A stretch of DNA of 64,000 nucleotides from assembly GCF_030161235.1 (NCBI RefSeq), contig NZ_BSPW01000021.1:124001-188000 (forward strand), given 5' to 3'. Shown here one piece after another: positions 46,392-56,613 of this stretch. Every line of letters starts with the position of its first letter. Position 1 is the stretch's first letter. The stretch comes from Vibrio zhanjiangensis. Lineage in GTDB: Bacteria > Pseudomonadota > Gammaproteobacteria > Enterobacterales > Vibrionaceae. Below the pieces are notes generated by a model. It did not search any database and was not told the origin of the DNA. It saw only the letters and a program-made list of their open reading frames with translations. Position numbers and translations under genes: made by a program.

Positions 46392-46913
46392 AAGTCCTCC
46401 TGAATTTAGTTGCTCTTAATGATACTTAACCTTATCTTTGAATACGAATAGAAAATACTTAGTCTTGGTGTGAGAGATCTCTTACTGTATATGTGAGACA
46501 AGAGTTAATCTTATCAGTAGTATACGCTGAGTTTGTTTGTATCCTGTTGTATTTAAATGATTTTTTTTGTTTGATAAATAAAAATTTATTACGGAAGTAT
46601 TTTCTTACATTGTTTATATTACTATTTGTTATAGAGTGTATACGTCGCTAGGGCACTGATACTCAAGATAAAATTATAAAAGCTGAGTTCATGTACTGGT
46701 GACTGTAGGCAGTAAATTAGCATATTGATAATAAGATGCTTCGTCATCTTGGAGTCTTTGCTGAGATATGAATCAACCTAACAACGTCAAGAATGAAAGC
46801 TTACAACAATATGTAAAAAATTAAGTTGGTATGTCTATCGGCCTTGTTTCTCTTTTTGAGAAACGAAAGAGCCCCCTGCTGTGCAGGGGGCTCGTTGTCA
46901 ATGAGGTGAGGCC
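46392..46913. other. 522-base intergenic region with hairpins near its right end
   Basis: No established gene is visible. It is AT-rich to about 46660. An 18-codon ORF (46768-46824, MNQPNNVKNESLQQYVKN) has only a distant GGAG. A GTTTCTC...GAGAAAC hairpin near 46847-46865 and a strong 11-bp stem at 46869-46893 follow. A small RNA or long leader could lie here. Confidence 0.4.
46869..46893. other. Very stable GC-rich hairpin just before the GNAT gene
   Basis: GAGCCCCCTGC (46869-46879), loop TGT, GCAGGGGGCTC (46883-46893). It has no T-run on the plus strand; on the minus strand CTTTCGTTTC follows. It might be the end of a processed RNA or a barrier to transcription into the next gene. Confidence 0.55.
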
Positions 46914-47414
46914 ATGATTATTGCTACTCGTCGAACTCTGTTAATGCCCTACAACGAATCTCTACAATCTGAATTCTTAATGCTAAATTATTGTACGAAG
47001 AATAGGATGCTAATGGATGGTTCTTATACGGTATCTTCTGCGAAGCGACTTTTTCAGCGTATTTTGCATGACCCCAGTATCTATTCTCTTGCTGTTCTCG
47101 ATAACCAATCACGTGATTATATTGGCCATGTGTTTATCTACAATTTAGATGAACGGCCTACACTGGGCTTTTTATTTGATAAAGCTTATTGGGGTAGAGG
47201 TATCGCAAGCGAAGTACTAAGTGCTTTTTTACCTCAAGCATTGCACCATTTACACCTGTATCAAGTGATTGCTAGTGTAGATAGCCATCATATTGCATCT
47301 ATTCGTGTCTTAGAAAAAATTGGATTTGAGCAACAAAGTGATCTTAGCAGTCAAAAGTCTGCACATCGACACTATGTCTTTACATCCTGTGAGGGGGAAC
47401 TTGCACTCGAATAA
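46914..47414 (+). CDS. GNAT-family N-acetyltransferase (RimJ/RimL-like)
   Basis: The 166-residue protein has the GNAT acetyl-CoA motif A in AYWGRGIASEVLSAFLPQAL and the later ASVDSHHIASIRVLEKIGFEQ, typical of the RimJ/RimL branch that acetylates N-terminal or small-molecule amines. The substrate is unknown. AGGTGAGG precedes the ATG. Its 3' end overlaps the oppositely directed DUF3301 gene by 35 bases. Confidence 0.85.
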   Translation: MIIATRRTLLMPYNESLQSEFLMLNYCTKNRMLMDGSYTVSSAKRLFQRILHDPSIYSLAVLDNQSRDYIGHVFIYNLDERPTLGFLFDKAYWGRGIASEVLSAFLPQALHHLHLYQVIASVDSHHIASIRVLEKIGFEQQSDLSSQKSAHRHYVFTSCEGELALE

Positions 47415-47679
47415 GCTGCAAGCCACGCATGACCAATTGGCCTTGGTAATAGTCATCACCTAGCGAAGAAAACTCAAATTGATAGATAGAGTGCCAACAC
47501 CAGCGACCGTCAGGCATTTTCACATAGTGTCCCTTTAAAGCGATACTAAGCAACTGCAGATCAAGCTGCTTGCATCTCCTTGTTGCTATTTCTTTCGCCA
47601 GCTCCGCCTGACGCCTTTGCTGCCAGAAAACAAAGGCGATCAAAAACAAGACCATAATTGCCAGCAGATCTCCGATCAT
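47380..47679 (-). CDS. DUF3301 family membrane-anchored protein
   Basis: The 99-residue protein has one N-terminal membrane segment (IGDLLAIMVLFLIAFVFW) followed by QQRRQAELAKEIATRRCKQLDLQLLSIALKG, the DUF3301 hallmark. The rest is cytoplasmic (WHSIYQFEFSSLGDDYYQGQLVMRG). It lies 3 bases after the DUF3549 gene, so they are cotranscribed. Function is unknown. The gene end overlaps the GNAT gene on the other strand. Confidence 0.85.
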   Translation of the reverse strand: MIGDLLAIMVLFLIAFVFWQQRRQAELAKEIATRRCKQLDLQLLSIALKGHYVKMPDGRWCWHSIYQFEFSSLGDDYYQGQLVMRGLQLIRVQVPPHRM

Positions 47680-47682
47680 TGT

Positions 47683-48720
47683 TTATCCCTTTGTCGCTTG
47701 CTGAAGCATAGTGAGTGCATGCGCAAGTTCTTCTGATGGTTTGGAGTGTAAGAGAGGAAGCAACACCATTCTCAATTCAGGGACCATAACTAGGTCGGCG
47801 AATAGTTGGTTAAAGAGTGTTTGATTGCCAGTTTGTGCTAAGCGGAGTAAAAACAGCTCAGCCAAATCAGGTTTAGTAAGCAGATGCCAACAGCGTCCTG
47901 CTATGCCAATGAGAACTTCCTGATGGCTAAGACGAGCCGATAAGAGAACATTCTCGATTATCGGTTTTGAGTATTTCTCATTGGCTCCAGAAAGCGCTCG
48001 GGTTAATGCACCAATAAGGAATATATCAGGGTTTTCATCATCGATCTTGTTGACAGCAAATTCTTGCAGTCGCTCTGAGAGCTTGTCTGGTAGGCATGAG
48101 TGTTCAAGAGCACCAAGAAGGGCATATAGAGGTTCATTGGGAAGTTGTTTAATTGCTTTGCGCACGTGAACACCATTTTGCTCTTCATCTAATCGAGCAC
48201 AGATATCGGTCACACCTTGCAGTCCAACCGTTTGCCATTTATCCCAGCCTAATTCACCCGAAAAGTAGTGTTGTGCGTGTTGGTAGTATTGACTACAAGG
48301 TAGCGAAAGTTGAGCTCGAATTTGACTGTGAAATACGGCCATTTTGTCTTCAGCTGGCTTAAAGGTATATGGGTTATTTGCCAGTTTCTGCTGTTGCTCT
48401 TGCGTCATTTCTTTACTGATACGAGTTCCCATCGCCTCAATGACGTATTTGAGGAAATTTCCTACTTCTGCTTGTTTTAGGAGGCCGCGCTCATCCAGTT
48501 CAAATTTTAAAAACCAGATCCATGGCTGTTTGCTTTCATTCCAATAACAAATGGCAAGATGAGCTTTACGTTGCAACGGATAGGGGTAAGGCTTAAGGCC
48601 ATGCTCGACATCTGAAAAAGTCTTGCTATCAATACGCTTTATACGACGCCCTAAATCGTATACCTGATACTGGCAATCGCTGTGGATCAGAAGTTGGCTG
48701 AGTGTATGAATCGTGTCCAT
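47683..48720 (-). CDS. DUF3549 family protein
   Basis: The 345-residue soluble protein matches DUF3549, found with DUF3301 in Vibrio and relatives. It begins MDTIHTLSQLLIHSDCQYQVYDLGRRI and contains WIWFLKFELDERGLLKQAEVGNFL. A helical repeat-like C-terminal half (LSGANEKYSKPIIENVLLSAR) follows. No catalytic motif is seen. It forms an operon with the DUF3301 gene and is divergent from yqcC. Confidence 0.85.
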   Translation of the reverse strand: MDTIHTLSQLLIHSDCQYQVYDLGRRIKRIDSKTFSDVEHGLKPYPYPLQRKAHLAICYWNESKQPWIWFLKFELDERGLLKQAEVGNFLKYVIEAMGTRISKEMTQEQQQKLANNPYTFKPAEDKMAVFHSQIRAQLSLPCSQYYQHAQHYFSGELGWDKWQTVGLQGVTDICARLDEEQNGVHVRKAIKQLPNEPLYALLGALEHSCLPDKLSERLQEFAVNKIDDENPDIFLIGALTRALSGANEKYSKPIIENVLLSARLSHQEVLIGIAGRCWHLLTKPDLAELFLLRLAQTGNQTLFNQLFADLVMVPELRMVLLPLLHSKPSEELAHALTMLQQATKG

Positions 48721-48795
48721 TGCTAATAGTCCTAACTAAATATCCTATATAGATGGTATTCTTGGACCTAATTTCAAGGCCCACAAATATGTTTT

Positions 48796-49110
48796 ATGGC
48801 AGATAATCAACAATTGAAGGTGCTTTTAGCGCAACTGACTCAGCTTATGAAATCTTTACAGTTATGGCACTCGACAAGGCCGATTGAACATTTGTTAGAA
48901 AGTAACGAGCCATTTGCTGTTGATAGTTTGGAACCCCAAGAGTGGCTACAATGGATCTTTATACCTAAGATGAGCGATTTAATCGACAATCAAATGCCCT
49001 TACCCAAAGGGTTCTGCTTGGCTCCATATTTTGAAGAATGTTGGAAAAATAATCATGATTACAGTGGGTTAATTCGTTTAATTAAAGCCATTGATGAGGT
49101 TTGTACTTGA
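48796..49110 (+). CDS. yqcC: YqcC family protein
   Basis: The 104-residue helical protein matches YqcC/DUF446: LLAQLTQLMKSLQLW, PFAVDSLEPQEWLQWIFIPKM and PLPKGFCLAPYFEECW. Its role is not known. The stop overlaps the start of truC (TGATG), an arrangement also found in E. coli, where yqcC and truC are neighbours. Confidence 0.9.
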   Translation: MADNQQLKVLLAQLTQLMKSLQLWHSTRPIEHLLESNEPFAVDSLEPQEWLQWIFIPKMSDLIDNQMPLPKGFCLAPYFEECWKNNHDYSGLIRLIKAIDEVCT

Positions 49111-49838
49111 TGTTAGAGATCATTTTCCGTGATGAATACTTTATTGCGGTGAACAAACCCGCTGGGATGCTAGTGCATCGTAGCTGGCTTGATAAACATG
49201 AGACTCAGTTTGTCATGCAAACTTTACGAGACCAAATCGATCAGCATGTTTTTCCTTTACATCGATTGGATAGGCCAACGTCAGGTGTGCTCATATTTGC
49301 TTTGTCGAGGGATGTTGCATCACGGGCTATGCCTATGTTTGCCAATCACGAGATGTCCAAAACGTATCATGCCATTGTACGGGGGTGGGTAGAGGAATCT
49401 GGGCGTTTAGACTACGACTTAAGAGTGGAGCTTGACAAAATAGCTGACAAGCATGCGAGCCAAGATAAAGAGGCTCAGAAAGCGGTAACGGACTATCGTC
49501 CTATAGCGAAAGTAGAAATCCCTTTCTCAACAGGTAAGTTTCCCACCACGCGCTATTGTTTGATGGAGTTAAACCCACTAACAGGTCGAAAGCACCAATT
49601 AAGAAGGCATATGGCACATCTTCGCCATCCAATCGTTGGTGATACTAGCCATGGAGACGGTAAGCACAATAAGTTGTTTAGAGAGGTATATGATTCTCAT
49701 CGGTTGCTGCTACATGCATCACATTTGGAATTTATCCATCCCTATTCAAAACAGGTGGTCTCTATTTGTGCAAAGGTAGATCAAACTTGGCAGAAAATAT
49801 GTGATGAATTTGGCTGGCAGGTTGCAGAGAACAATTAG
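49110..49838 (+). CDS. truC: tRNA pseudouridine(65) synthase TruC
   Basis: The 242-residue RluA-family enzyme makes pseudouridine 65 in tRNA. The catalytic Asp lies in PLHRLDRPTSGVLIFAL; VNKPAGMLVHRSWLD and LNPLTGRKHQLRRHMAHLRHPIVGD are the other family blocks. The start is ATG 49110, which overlaps the yqcC stop; an upstream TTG would lie inside yqcC. It has no S4 domain, as expected for TruC. Confidence 0.94.
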   Translation: MLEIIFRDEYFIAVNKPAGMLVHRSWLDKHETQFVMQTLRDQIDQHVFPLHRLDRPTSGVLIFALSRDVASRAMPMFANHEMSKTYHAIVRGWVEESGRLDYDLRVELDKIADKHASQDKEAQKAVTDYRPIAKVEIPFSTGKFPTTRYCLMELNPLTGRKHQLRRHMAHLRHPIVGDTSHGDGKHNKLFREVYDSHRLLLHASHLEFIHPYSKQVVSICAKVDQTWQKICDEFGWQVAENN

Positions 49839-49843
49839 ACTGA

Positions 49844-49863
49844 AAGCCCTCATTGGAGGGCTT
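49844..49863. terminator. Hairpin between convergent truC and dxs
   Basis: AAGCCCTC (49844-49851), loop ATTG, GAGGGCTT (49856-49863). AAAATAG follows on the plus strand, and TTCAGTC on the minus strand, so T-runs are weak; it still is the only terminator candidate for both genes. Confidence 0.6.
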
Positions 49864-49880
49864 AAAATAGAGCTTAGTTA

Positions 49881-51746
49881 TTATTTTTCCAAATATGCAC
49901 GAATAGACTCTTCTATGCCTTTTGCATCTAATCCCAGCTCAGTATGCAACTCTTGCTGAGTACCTTGGGCGATAAACTTGTCCGGCAACCCCAAATTTAG
50001 CACTGGCTTTATGAGTTTTTCTTGCATCATGAACTCAACAACACCAGACCCAGCGCCGCCAGCAATGGCATTCTCTTCTATTGTTACGATAATATCATGT
50101 GCTGCGACTAACTTTTTGATGAGTTCTTCATCTAATGGTTTGACAAAACGCATGTCGGCAAGAGTTGCGTTAAGGTTTTCTGCCGCTTGGTGAGCATCGT
50201 CGAGGAAGGTACCGAAATTGAGGATGGCAACTTTCTCACCAGTGCGAACTTCACGCCCTTTGCCGATAGGGAGAGCAGTAAACTCTTGCTGGATTTCTAC
50301 CCCAACTCCCGTTCCCCTTGGGTATCGAACGGCACTCGGCCCCTGATGTTGATGCCCTGTATACAGCATCTGACGACATTCATTTTCATCGCTTGGCGCC
50401 ATGATAACCATGTTGGGTATACAGCGCATAAAACTCAAGTCAAATGCACCTTGGTGAGTTTGTCCATCAGCACCGACTAAGCCCGCTCTATCAATTGCAA
50501 ACATTACAGGCAGATTCATAATCGCGACATCATGAATGAGCTGATCGTAGCCACGTTGTAGGAATGTCGAGTAAATGGCGACTATCGGATGATTTCCACC
50601 TATTGCCATACCCGCCGCTAGAGTGACGGCGTGCTGCTCTGCAATCGCTACATCAAAATATTGTTCTGGGAATTCCTTTGAAAAACGAACCATTCCCGAT
50701 CCTTCTCGCATGGCTGGAGTGATTGCCATCAACTTGGGATCTTGTGCTGCCATATCACAGAGGAAATCGCCGAAAATATTGGAAAACGTGGCTTGCGTAC
50801 CCTTAGATTTAGGTAAAGAGGTATGGTTAGGGTCAAACTTGGGAACCGCATGGTAACCTATTGGGTCCTTCTCTGCTTGTTCATAGCCTTTGCCTTTTTT
50901 GGTCATGATGTGCAAGAACTGAGGCCCTTTAAGCTCTCGCATGTTGGTTAGGGTTTTGATTAACTCACAGACGTCATGTCCATCGACAGGTCCGATGTAG
51001 TTGAAACCGAGCTCTTCAAATAGAGTTCCCGGTACTACCATTCCTTTGAGATGTTCTTCTGTCCTACGGACGAGTTCTTTGATAGGTGGAAGACCAGAAA
51101 GTACTTTCTTGCCACCTTCTCGAATAGAAGTATATAAGCTACCTGAGAGCAATTGTGCCAAATGGTTGTTAAGTGCACCCACATTTTCGGAGATAGACAT
51201 TTCATTGTCATTGAGAACAACAAGCATGTCCGAGTGTACATCACCTGCATGATTCATTGCCTCAAAAGCCATACCAGCTGTAATCGCACCATCACCGATA
51301 ACACTGACAACTTTGCGATTCTTGGCTTCTTTTTCAGCGCAAATTGCCATACCAAGCGCGGCACTGATAGAGGTAGAGGAATGACCGACGGATAAAGTGT
51401 CGTATTTGCTTTCTTCGCGCCATGGGAAAGGATGTAGCCCGCCTTTTTGGCGGATACTAGGCATTCTATCGCGGCGGCCAGTAAGAATCTTATGCGGGTA
51501 AGCTTGATGTCCAACATCCCATACGAGCTGGTCAAATGGAGTATTGTAGACATAATGTAGTGCAACGGTGAGCTCTACGGTTCCTAGGCCTGATGCGAGG
51601 TGTCCGCTTGATTGACTAACAGAATTCAGTAAATAAGTGCGCAATTCGTCACACAGTTTAGGTAGCACTTCTTTTGGAAGGCTGCGTAATTCATCCGGTG
51701 TATTGGCCAGTGCCAAGGTTGGATATTTGGATATATCAAGAGTCAT
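49881..51746 (-). CDS. dxs: 1-deoxy-D-xylulose-5-phosphate synthase
   Basis: The 621-residue thiamine-diphosphate enzyme catalyses the first step of the MEP isoprenoid pathway from pyruvate and glyceraldehyde-3-phosphate. Key blocks are [54 protein letters not shown] (ThDP motif), [15 protein letters not shown] and [21 protein letters not shown]. Length equals E. coli Dxs (620). It is the last gene of xseB-ispA-dxs. Confidence 0.97.
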   Translation of the reverse strand: MTLDISKYPTLALANTPDELRSLPKEVLPKLCDELRTYLLNSVSQSSGHLASGLGTVELTVALHYVYNTPFDQLVWDVGHQAYPHKILTGRRDRMPSIRQKGGLHPFPWREESKYDTLSVGHSSTSISAALGMAICAEKEAKNRKVVSVIGDGAITAGMAFEAMNHAGDVHSDMLVVLNDNEMSISENVGALNNHLAQLLSGSLYTSIREGGKKVLSGLPPIKELVRRTEEHLKGMVVPGTLFEELGFNYIGPVDGHDVCELIKTLTNMRELKGPQFLHIMTKKGKGYEQAEKDPIGYHAVPKFDPNHTSLPKSKGTQATFSNIFGDFLCDMAAQDPKLMAITPAMREGSGMVRFSKEFPEQYFDVAIAEQHAVTLAAGMAIGGNHPIVAIYSTFLQRGYDQLIHDVAIMNLPVMFAIDRAGLVGADGQTHQGAFDLSFMRCIPNMVIMAPSDENECRQMLYTGHQHQGPSAVRYPRGTGVGVEIQQEFTALPIGKGREVRTGEKVAILNFGTFLDDAHQAAENLNATLADMRFVKPLDEELIKKLVAAHDIIVTIEENAIAGGAGSGVVEFMMQEKLIKPVLNLGLPDKFIAQGTQQELHTELGLDAKGIEESIRAYLEK

Positions 51747-51764
51747 ATATAGGGCGCTTATTGT

Positions 51765-52649
51765 CTAGTTCTTGCGCTCGATGACATATCGGGCGAACTC
51801 TTCGAGTAATTTCGTATTGTATGGGATTGTTTCTAATGCTTGAAGGGCTTCTGTCAAAAGAGTGTCAGCTTTGTTAACTGCGCCATCCAAACCAAGAAGA
51901 GCAGGGTAGGTGCTTTTTTTCAGTGCTTGATCCGAACCTTGAGGTTTACCAAGAGTATCGGTGTCACCAATTACGTCTAAAATATCGTCTTGAACTTGAA
52001 AGGCTAGACCAATGGCATCAGCGTATTGATCTAATTGAGGCAAAATGTCATCACTTTTGCTTCCTGCTGCAAGAGCGCCTAATCTCACCGCACATTTTAG
52101 CAGTGCGCCAGTCTTATTATGATGAATGGTCTCAAGCTCTTCTAGCGATATTCTGCGTCCTTCTGCCTCGATATCGAGTGCCTGTCCTAAGCACATACCA
52201 TTTGCTCCAGAAGCTTGTGCTAACACTTTGATCATTTTGATGCGGTTTTGTTCGGCTTCTGAGCTCAACTTTCCGTCACTAAGAATAGAGAATGCCATTG
52301 TTTGAAGGGCATCGCCGGTTAAAATTGCGGTAGCTTCATCAAACTTGATATGACATGTTGGCAGCCCTCGTCGAAGTGCATCATTGTCCATGGCGGGTAA
52401 GTCATCATGGATAAGTGAGTAGGCGTGTATACATTCTACCGCGCAGGCTGGCGTGTCGAGATCATCAAGCTGGCATCCAAGCATTTGACCTGTGATATAC
52501 ACGAGAAAAGGTCGAGCTCGTTTACCTCCTAGTACCAAGCCGTAATGCATTGCTTCTATTAACGTCTGTCCTGAATGAGGAAATTGGCTAAGCCAGTATT
52601 CTAACTGCTGATTATTTCGTTTTTGTAGAGAGGTTAATGCCTCGTGCAT
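51765..52649 (-). CDS. ispA: Farnesyl diphosphate synthase (geranyltranstransferase)
   Basis: The 294-residue prenyltransferase builds farnesyl diphosphate. The first aspartate-rich motif is HDDLPAMDND with HAYSLI before it. The second is FQVQDDILDVIGD, and GGKRARPFLVY is the substrate-binding lysine-arginine block. It lies between xseB (23-base gap) and dxs (18-base gap) on the same strand, the conserved gammaproteobacterial order. Confidence 0.96.
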   Translation of the reverse strand: MHEALTSLQKRNNQQLEYWLSQFPHSGQTLIEAMHYGLVLGGKRARPFLVYITGQMLGCQLDDLDTPACAVECIHAYSLIHDDLPAMDNDALRRGLPTCHIKFDEATAILTGDALQTMAFSILSDGKLSSEAEQNRIKMIKVLAQASGANGMCLGQALDIEAEGRRISLEELETIHHNKTGALLKCAVRLGALAAGSKSDDILPQLDQYADAIGLAFQVQDDILDVIGDTDTLGKPQGSDQALKKSTYPALLGLDGAVNKADTLLTEALQALETIPYNTKLLEEFARYVIERKN

Positions 52650-52672
52650 AAGAGCAACTCTTCTGGTTATGA

Positions 52673-52918
52673 TTATTCTGGCTGTGGTGGTGTAAATTTT
52701 TCAAGCGGAGCACTATCGTCATTATTGAGTAAGATACTCACTCTTTGTTCAGCATCATTGAGCTTAGCTTGACCTTCGCGAGCAAGAGTGACACCACGTT
52801 CAAACTTTTTCAGCGCATCTTCAAGAGATAAATCCCCTTTTTCAAGATGCTCGACAATCGAATCAAGCTCATTTATCGCGGCTTCAAAGGACATGTTTTC
52901 AGGTTTCTTACTAGCCAT
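52673..52918 (-). CDS. xseB: Exodeoxyribonuclease VII small subunit
   Basis: The 81-residue helical subunit matches XseB: SFEAAINELDSIVEHLEKGDLSLEDALKKFERGV. It partners XseA in a single-strand-specific exonuclease. It is first in the xseB-ispA-dxs operon. The 264 bases upstream to pomA contain no gene; they should hold divergent promoters. Confidence 0.95.
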   Translation of the reverse strand: MASKKPENMSFEAAINELDSIVEHLEKGDLSLEDALKKFERGVTLAREGQAKLNDAEQRVSILLNNDDSAPLEKFTPPQPE

Positions 52919-53182
52919 AACACTATCTACATTTGGGAAGATGCACGAAAGTTACATGAGCAGGTAGTAATGGTCAAATTTAACCAAGGAAAATTGATCG
53001 AAAAAGCGACGGTAGGCGTCTATATTGTGGTGATAAGATCGCATCATAAGCAGAGGCTGGTTTACTCTGTAACGATAAGAACTATAGTTGTGTGAGAATT
53101 GTACCAATAAAAAACTAAAGATCTTAAGATGTTGCCGATATAATTTACCAGAGGCGTATAAAAATAGCATGAGGAGTGCTTT

Positions 53183-53947
53183 GTGGATTTAGCAACGCTG
53201 CTAGGGCTTATTGGAGGCTTCGCTTTTGTCATCATGGCGATGATCTTAGGCGGAAGCATCATGATGTTTATTGATGTCACCTCTATTCTCATCGTGGTAG
53301 GTGGTTCTACCTTCGTTGTGCTGATGAAGTTTACTATGGGGCAATTTTTTGGAGCGGCAAAAATTGCTGGTAAAGCATTCATGTTTAAGGTTGATGAACC
53401 TGAAGATCTGATTGCCAAAGTTGTTGAAATGGCTGATGCGGCGCGTAAAGGCGGCTTTTTAGCGCTTGAAGAGATGGAAATTACCAACAACTTCATGCAA
53501 AAAGGGATTGATTTACTCGTTGATGGTCATGATGCTGATGTGGTTCGGGCAGCACTGCAAAAAGATATTGTTCTAACCGATGAACGGCATGAATTTGGTA
53601 CTGGCGTATTTAGAGCCTTTGGAGACGTTGCCCCTGCAATGGGCATGATAGGGACTCTGGTGGGCCTAGTGGCTATGCTGTCGAATATGGATGATCCTAA
53701 AGCAATAGGACCTGCGATGGCTGTTGCACTACTGACAACGCTCTACGGGGCGATCCTTTCTAACATGGTTTTTTTCCCTATCGCAGATAAATTATCACTG
53801 CGTCGTGAGCAAGAAAAGCTCAACCGTCGTTTAATCATGGATGGCGTGCTTGCCATTCAAGATGGACAGAACCCACGAGTTATTGATGGCTATTTGAAGA
53901 ATTACCTAAATGAAGGTAAGCGTGTTCTCGATGTAGACTCAGAGTAA
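53183..53947 (+). CDS. pomA: Sodium-type flagellar stator subunit PomA
   Basis: The 254-residue MotA homologue has four membrane segments (about 3-22, 30-52, 148-170, 180-202) and opens MDLATLLGLIGGFAFVIMAM, closely like Vibrio PomA. The cytoplasmic loop (about 60-145) holds the charged residues that touch FliG. The signature VAPAMGMIGTLVGLVAML is present. It forms the Na+ channel stator with PomB. The start is GTG 53183 with GAGGAG six bases upstream. Confidence 0.96.
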   Translation: MDLATLLGLIGGFAFVIMAMILGGSIMMFIDVTSILIVVGGSTFVVLMKFTMGQFFGAAKIAGKAFMFKVDEPEDLIAKVVEMADAARKGGFLALEEMEITNNFMQKGIDLLVDGHDADVVRAALQKDIVLTDERHEFGTGVFRAFGDVAPAMGMIGTLVGLVAMLSNMDDPKAIGPAMAVALLTTLYGAILSNMVFFPIADKLSLRREQEKLNRRLIMDGVLAIQDGQNPRVIDGYLKNYLNEGKRVLDVDSE

Positions 53948-53957
53948 GGAAACCGCT

Positions 53958-54911
53958 ATGGATGATGAAGAAGGTTGTAAATGTCCTCCTCCCGGGTTGC
54001 CACTTTGGATGGGAACATTTGCTGACTTGATGTCACTGTTGATGTGCTTCTTTGTACTATTGTTGTCCTTTTCCGAGATGGATGTATTGAAATTCAAGCA
54101 GATCGCCGGTTCGATGAAGTTTGCATTTGGGGTACAAAACCGACTTGAAGTAAAAGATATACCTAAAGGGACCAGTATTATTGCTCAAGAGTTTCGTCCT
54201 GGGCGTCCTGAACCCACGCCTATTGATGTTATCATGCAACAGACAATTGACATCACTCAGCAAACTCTAGAATTTCAAGAAGGAGATCAAGACAGAGCAG
54301 GCGGCACTCAAAAAGATGAAGGCAAGCAAACTGGCGGCAAATCTCCGGATACTTCAACTCAAGATAGCCAGAACGCCGATTCAGAAAGTCAGCAACAACA
54401 ATCTGCGGAGATGTCCCAAGAGCTTGAAACTCTTATGGAGAGTATAAAGAAAGCGTTGGAACGAGAAATTGATGAAGGTGCAATTGAAATAGAGAATCTC
54501 GGTCAACAGATCGATATTCGGATCAGGGAAAAAGGCGCTTTTCCTCAAGGCTCAGCGTTTCTTCAACCGAAATTTCGCCCTCTGGTTCGTCAAATCGCCG
54601 ATCTCGTTAAAGATGTTCCAGGTGTTATTCGGGTCTCGGGTCATACCGATAATCAGCCCATAGATTCTGAGCTTTATCGCTCAAATTGGGATTTATCGGC
54701 TCAAAGAGCGGTATCGGTTGCTCAAGAGATGGAAAAGGTACGAGGGTTTTCTCATCAACGTCTTCAAGTGCGAGGCATGGCTGATACTCAACCATTAGGG
54801 CCTAATGATACAGAAGCTCAGCGTTCGCGAAATCGTCGCGTCGAAATAAGTATTATGCAAGGGGAGGCGATGTTGAGCGATGAGGTACCAACTTTACCCA
54901 ACTCGAATTAA
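53958..54911 (+). CDS. pomB: Sodium-type flagellar stator subunit PomB
   Basis: The 317-residue MotB homologue has a single membrane segment (about 17-41) with the ion-carrying Asp23 in WMGTFADLMSLLM. The cysteine-proline N-terminus DEEGCKCPPPGLP is typical of PomB. A plug and a low-complexity Q/S/D linker (about 95-150) follow. The C-terminal OmpA-like peptidoglycan-binding domain (about 190-305) contains IRVSGHTDNQPI and RSRNRRVEISI. It starts 11 bases after pomA behind AAGGAAA. Confidence 0.96.
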   Translation: MDDEEGCKCPPPGLPLWMGTFADLMSLLMCFFVLLLSFSEMDVLKFKQIAGSMKFAFGVQNRLEVKDIPKGTSIIAQEFRPGRPEPTPIDVIMQQTIDITQQTLEFQEGDQDRAGGTQKDEGKQTGGKSPDTSTQDSQNADSESQQQQSAEMSQELETLMESIKKALEREIDEGAIEIENLGQQIDIRIREKGAFPQGSAFLQPKFRPLVRQIADLVKDVPGVIRVSGHTDNQPIDSELYRSNWDLSAQRAVSVAQEMEKVRGFSHQRLQVRGMADTQPLGPNDTEAQRSRNRRVEISIMQGEAMLSDEVPTLPNSN

Positions 54912-54916
54912 ATAGC

Positions 54917-54943
54917 AAGGCGAGTCAAAGGCTCGCCTTTTTT
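54917..54943 (+). terminator. Terminator of pomAB
   Basis: AAGGCGAG (54917-54924) pairs with CTCGCCTT (54932-54939) and runs into six T residues, five bases after the pomB stop. Confidence 0.92.
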
Positions 54944-55057
54944 ATGGTCTTTGGTTCATGTATAATCTTGCGCCTTTAGAGTCTAGATCTCGCAGAATTA
55001 TATTGAGATATTTGTAAACACTCTGATTAGCGAAACTGTTGAGTTGTGAAGTGAACT

Positions 55058-56506
55058 ATGAAATTTATCGTTAAGCCCCATCCAGAAATTTTTGTTAAAA
55101 GTGAATCGGTGCGTAAGCGCTTCACAAAGATTCTTGAATGTAATATTCGCAATATAATAAAGAGTCGCACTGAATCTGTCGCTGTGTTTAACCGCCGCGA
55201 TCATATTGAAGTTACCTCAGAATCGGATCGTTATTACAAAGAGACGGTTGAAATTCTTACCCATACTCCGGGTATCCACCATGTTTTAGAAGTTAAGCAA
55301 TCCGACTTTACCGATTTACATGACATATATGAGCAGGTCTTAGAACTCAATCGATCTCACATCGAAGGCAAAACTTTCGTTGTTCGAGCCAAGCGTCGTG
55401 GCAAACATGACTTTACGTCGATTGAACTGGAACGTTATGTTGGTGGTGGACTCAATCAGGCAGTTGAAAGTGCAAAGGTCAAACTTCATAACCCTGACGT
55501 TACGATAAAAGTAGAAGTAGCGGGTGATAAACTCAATCATGTCATTGCTCGTCATAAAGGCTTAGGGGGATTCCCATTAGGCACTCAGGAAGATGTACTG
55601 AGCTTGATTTCAGGTGGATTTGATTCTGGTGTATCGAGCTACCTTCATATTAAGCGTGGCTCAAAGGTGCACTACTGCTTCTTTAATTTAGGTGGGCCTG
55701 CACATGAAATTGGGGTGAAGCAAGTTTCACACTATTTATGGAACAAATACGGTTCCTCTGCCAAAGTGCGTTTTATCTCCGTGGATTTTGAGCCCGTTGT
55801 GGCAGAAATTCTAGAGAAAGTAGATGACGGTCAAATGGGGGTTATCCTTAAGCGCATGTTTATGCGTGCTGCGGGTATGATTGCAGACAAATTTGGGATT
55901 CAAGCTTTGGTAACTGGTGAAGCTCTTGGCCAGGTATCCAGTCAAACACTGACTAACCTTCGTCATATCGATACGGTGACTGATACCTTAATTTTGCGTC
56001 CACTAATTAATTGGGATAAAGAAGATATTATCGATCTGGCACGTGAAATTGGTACCGAAGATTTTGCCAAAACTATGCCGGAGTATTGTGGCGTCATTTC
56101 TAAGAAGCCAACAGTCAAAGCCGTGAAAGAAAAGCTCGAAGTAGAAGAAGCAAAGTTTGATTTTGATATTCTGAATCAAGTCGTCCTGAATGCTCGCCAG
56201 ATGGATATCCGTGATATTGCTAAAGAAGCTCAGGAGGCGGCGCCTGAAGTAGAGTTAGTTCAAGCAGTTGAACAGCATGCAATAGTGCTTGATATTCGTA
56301 GCCCAGAGGAAGAAGAGGACAACCCACTTGAGATAGAGGGCGTTGATGTTGTACACCTACCTTTCTACAAACTGGGTACTCAATTTGGTGATTTGGACCA
56401 AAGCAAAACCTACTTACTTTATTGTGATCGCGGCGTCATGAGTCGATTGCAAGCTTTGTACCTTCAAGATCAAGGGTTTACTAACATTAAGGTCTATCGT
56501 CCTTAG
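55058..56506 (+). CDS. thiI: tRNA 4-thiouridine synthetase / thiamine sulfur carrier enzyme ThiI
   Basis: The 482-residue enzyme adenylates and thiolates U8 of tRNA and supplies sulfur for thiazole synthesis. An N-terminal ferredoxin-like/THUMP part (about 1-165) is followed by the PP-loop domain with [14 protein letters not shown]. The conserved Cys in [12 protein letters not shown] comes next. A C-terminal rhodanese domain (about 385-482) carries the persulfide Cys in [15 protein letters not shown]. Length equals E. coli ThiI (482). Confidence 0.97.
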   Translation: MKFIVKPHPEIFVKSESVRKRFTKILECNIRNIIKSRTESVAVFNRRDHIEVTSESDRYYKETVEILTHTPGIHHVLEVKQSDFTDLHDIYEQVLELNRSHIEGKTFVVRAKRRGKHDFTSIELERYVGGGLNQAVESAKVKLHNPDVTIKVEVAGDKLNHVIARHKGLGGFPLGTQEDVLSLISGGFDSGVSSYLHIKRGSKVHYCFFNLGGPAHEIGVKQVSHYLWNKYGSSAKVRFISVDFEPVVAEILEKVDDGQMGVILKRMFMRAAGMIADKFGIQALVTGEALGQVSSQTLTNLRHIDTVTDTLILRPLINWDKEDIIDLAREIGTEDFAKTMPEYCGVISKKPTVKAVKEKLEVEEAKFDFDILNQVVLNARQMDIRDIAKEAQEAAPEVELVQAVEQHAIVLDIRSPEEEEDNPLEIEGVDVVHLPFYKLGTQFGDLDQSKTYLLYCDRGVMSRLQALYLQDQGFTNIKVYRP

Positions 56507-56613
56507 TCATTAGCACTATCTTAGGCGCTGCTTGTCCACCATGTCAGCGCTCTTGCCTCATCGTTGATGCTGAGTTTTCTATGTCAGCATTTGCTTATCC
56601 TCATTTGAGAAAT

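Noticed and set aside
46869..46893. Rho-independent terminator on the plus strand
   Set aside because: The stem is strong but no T-run follows, so it was listed as a hairpin only.
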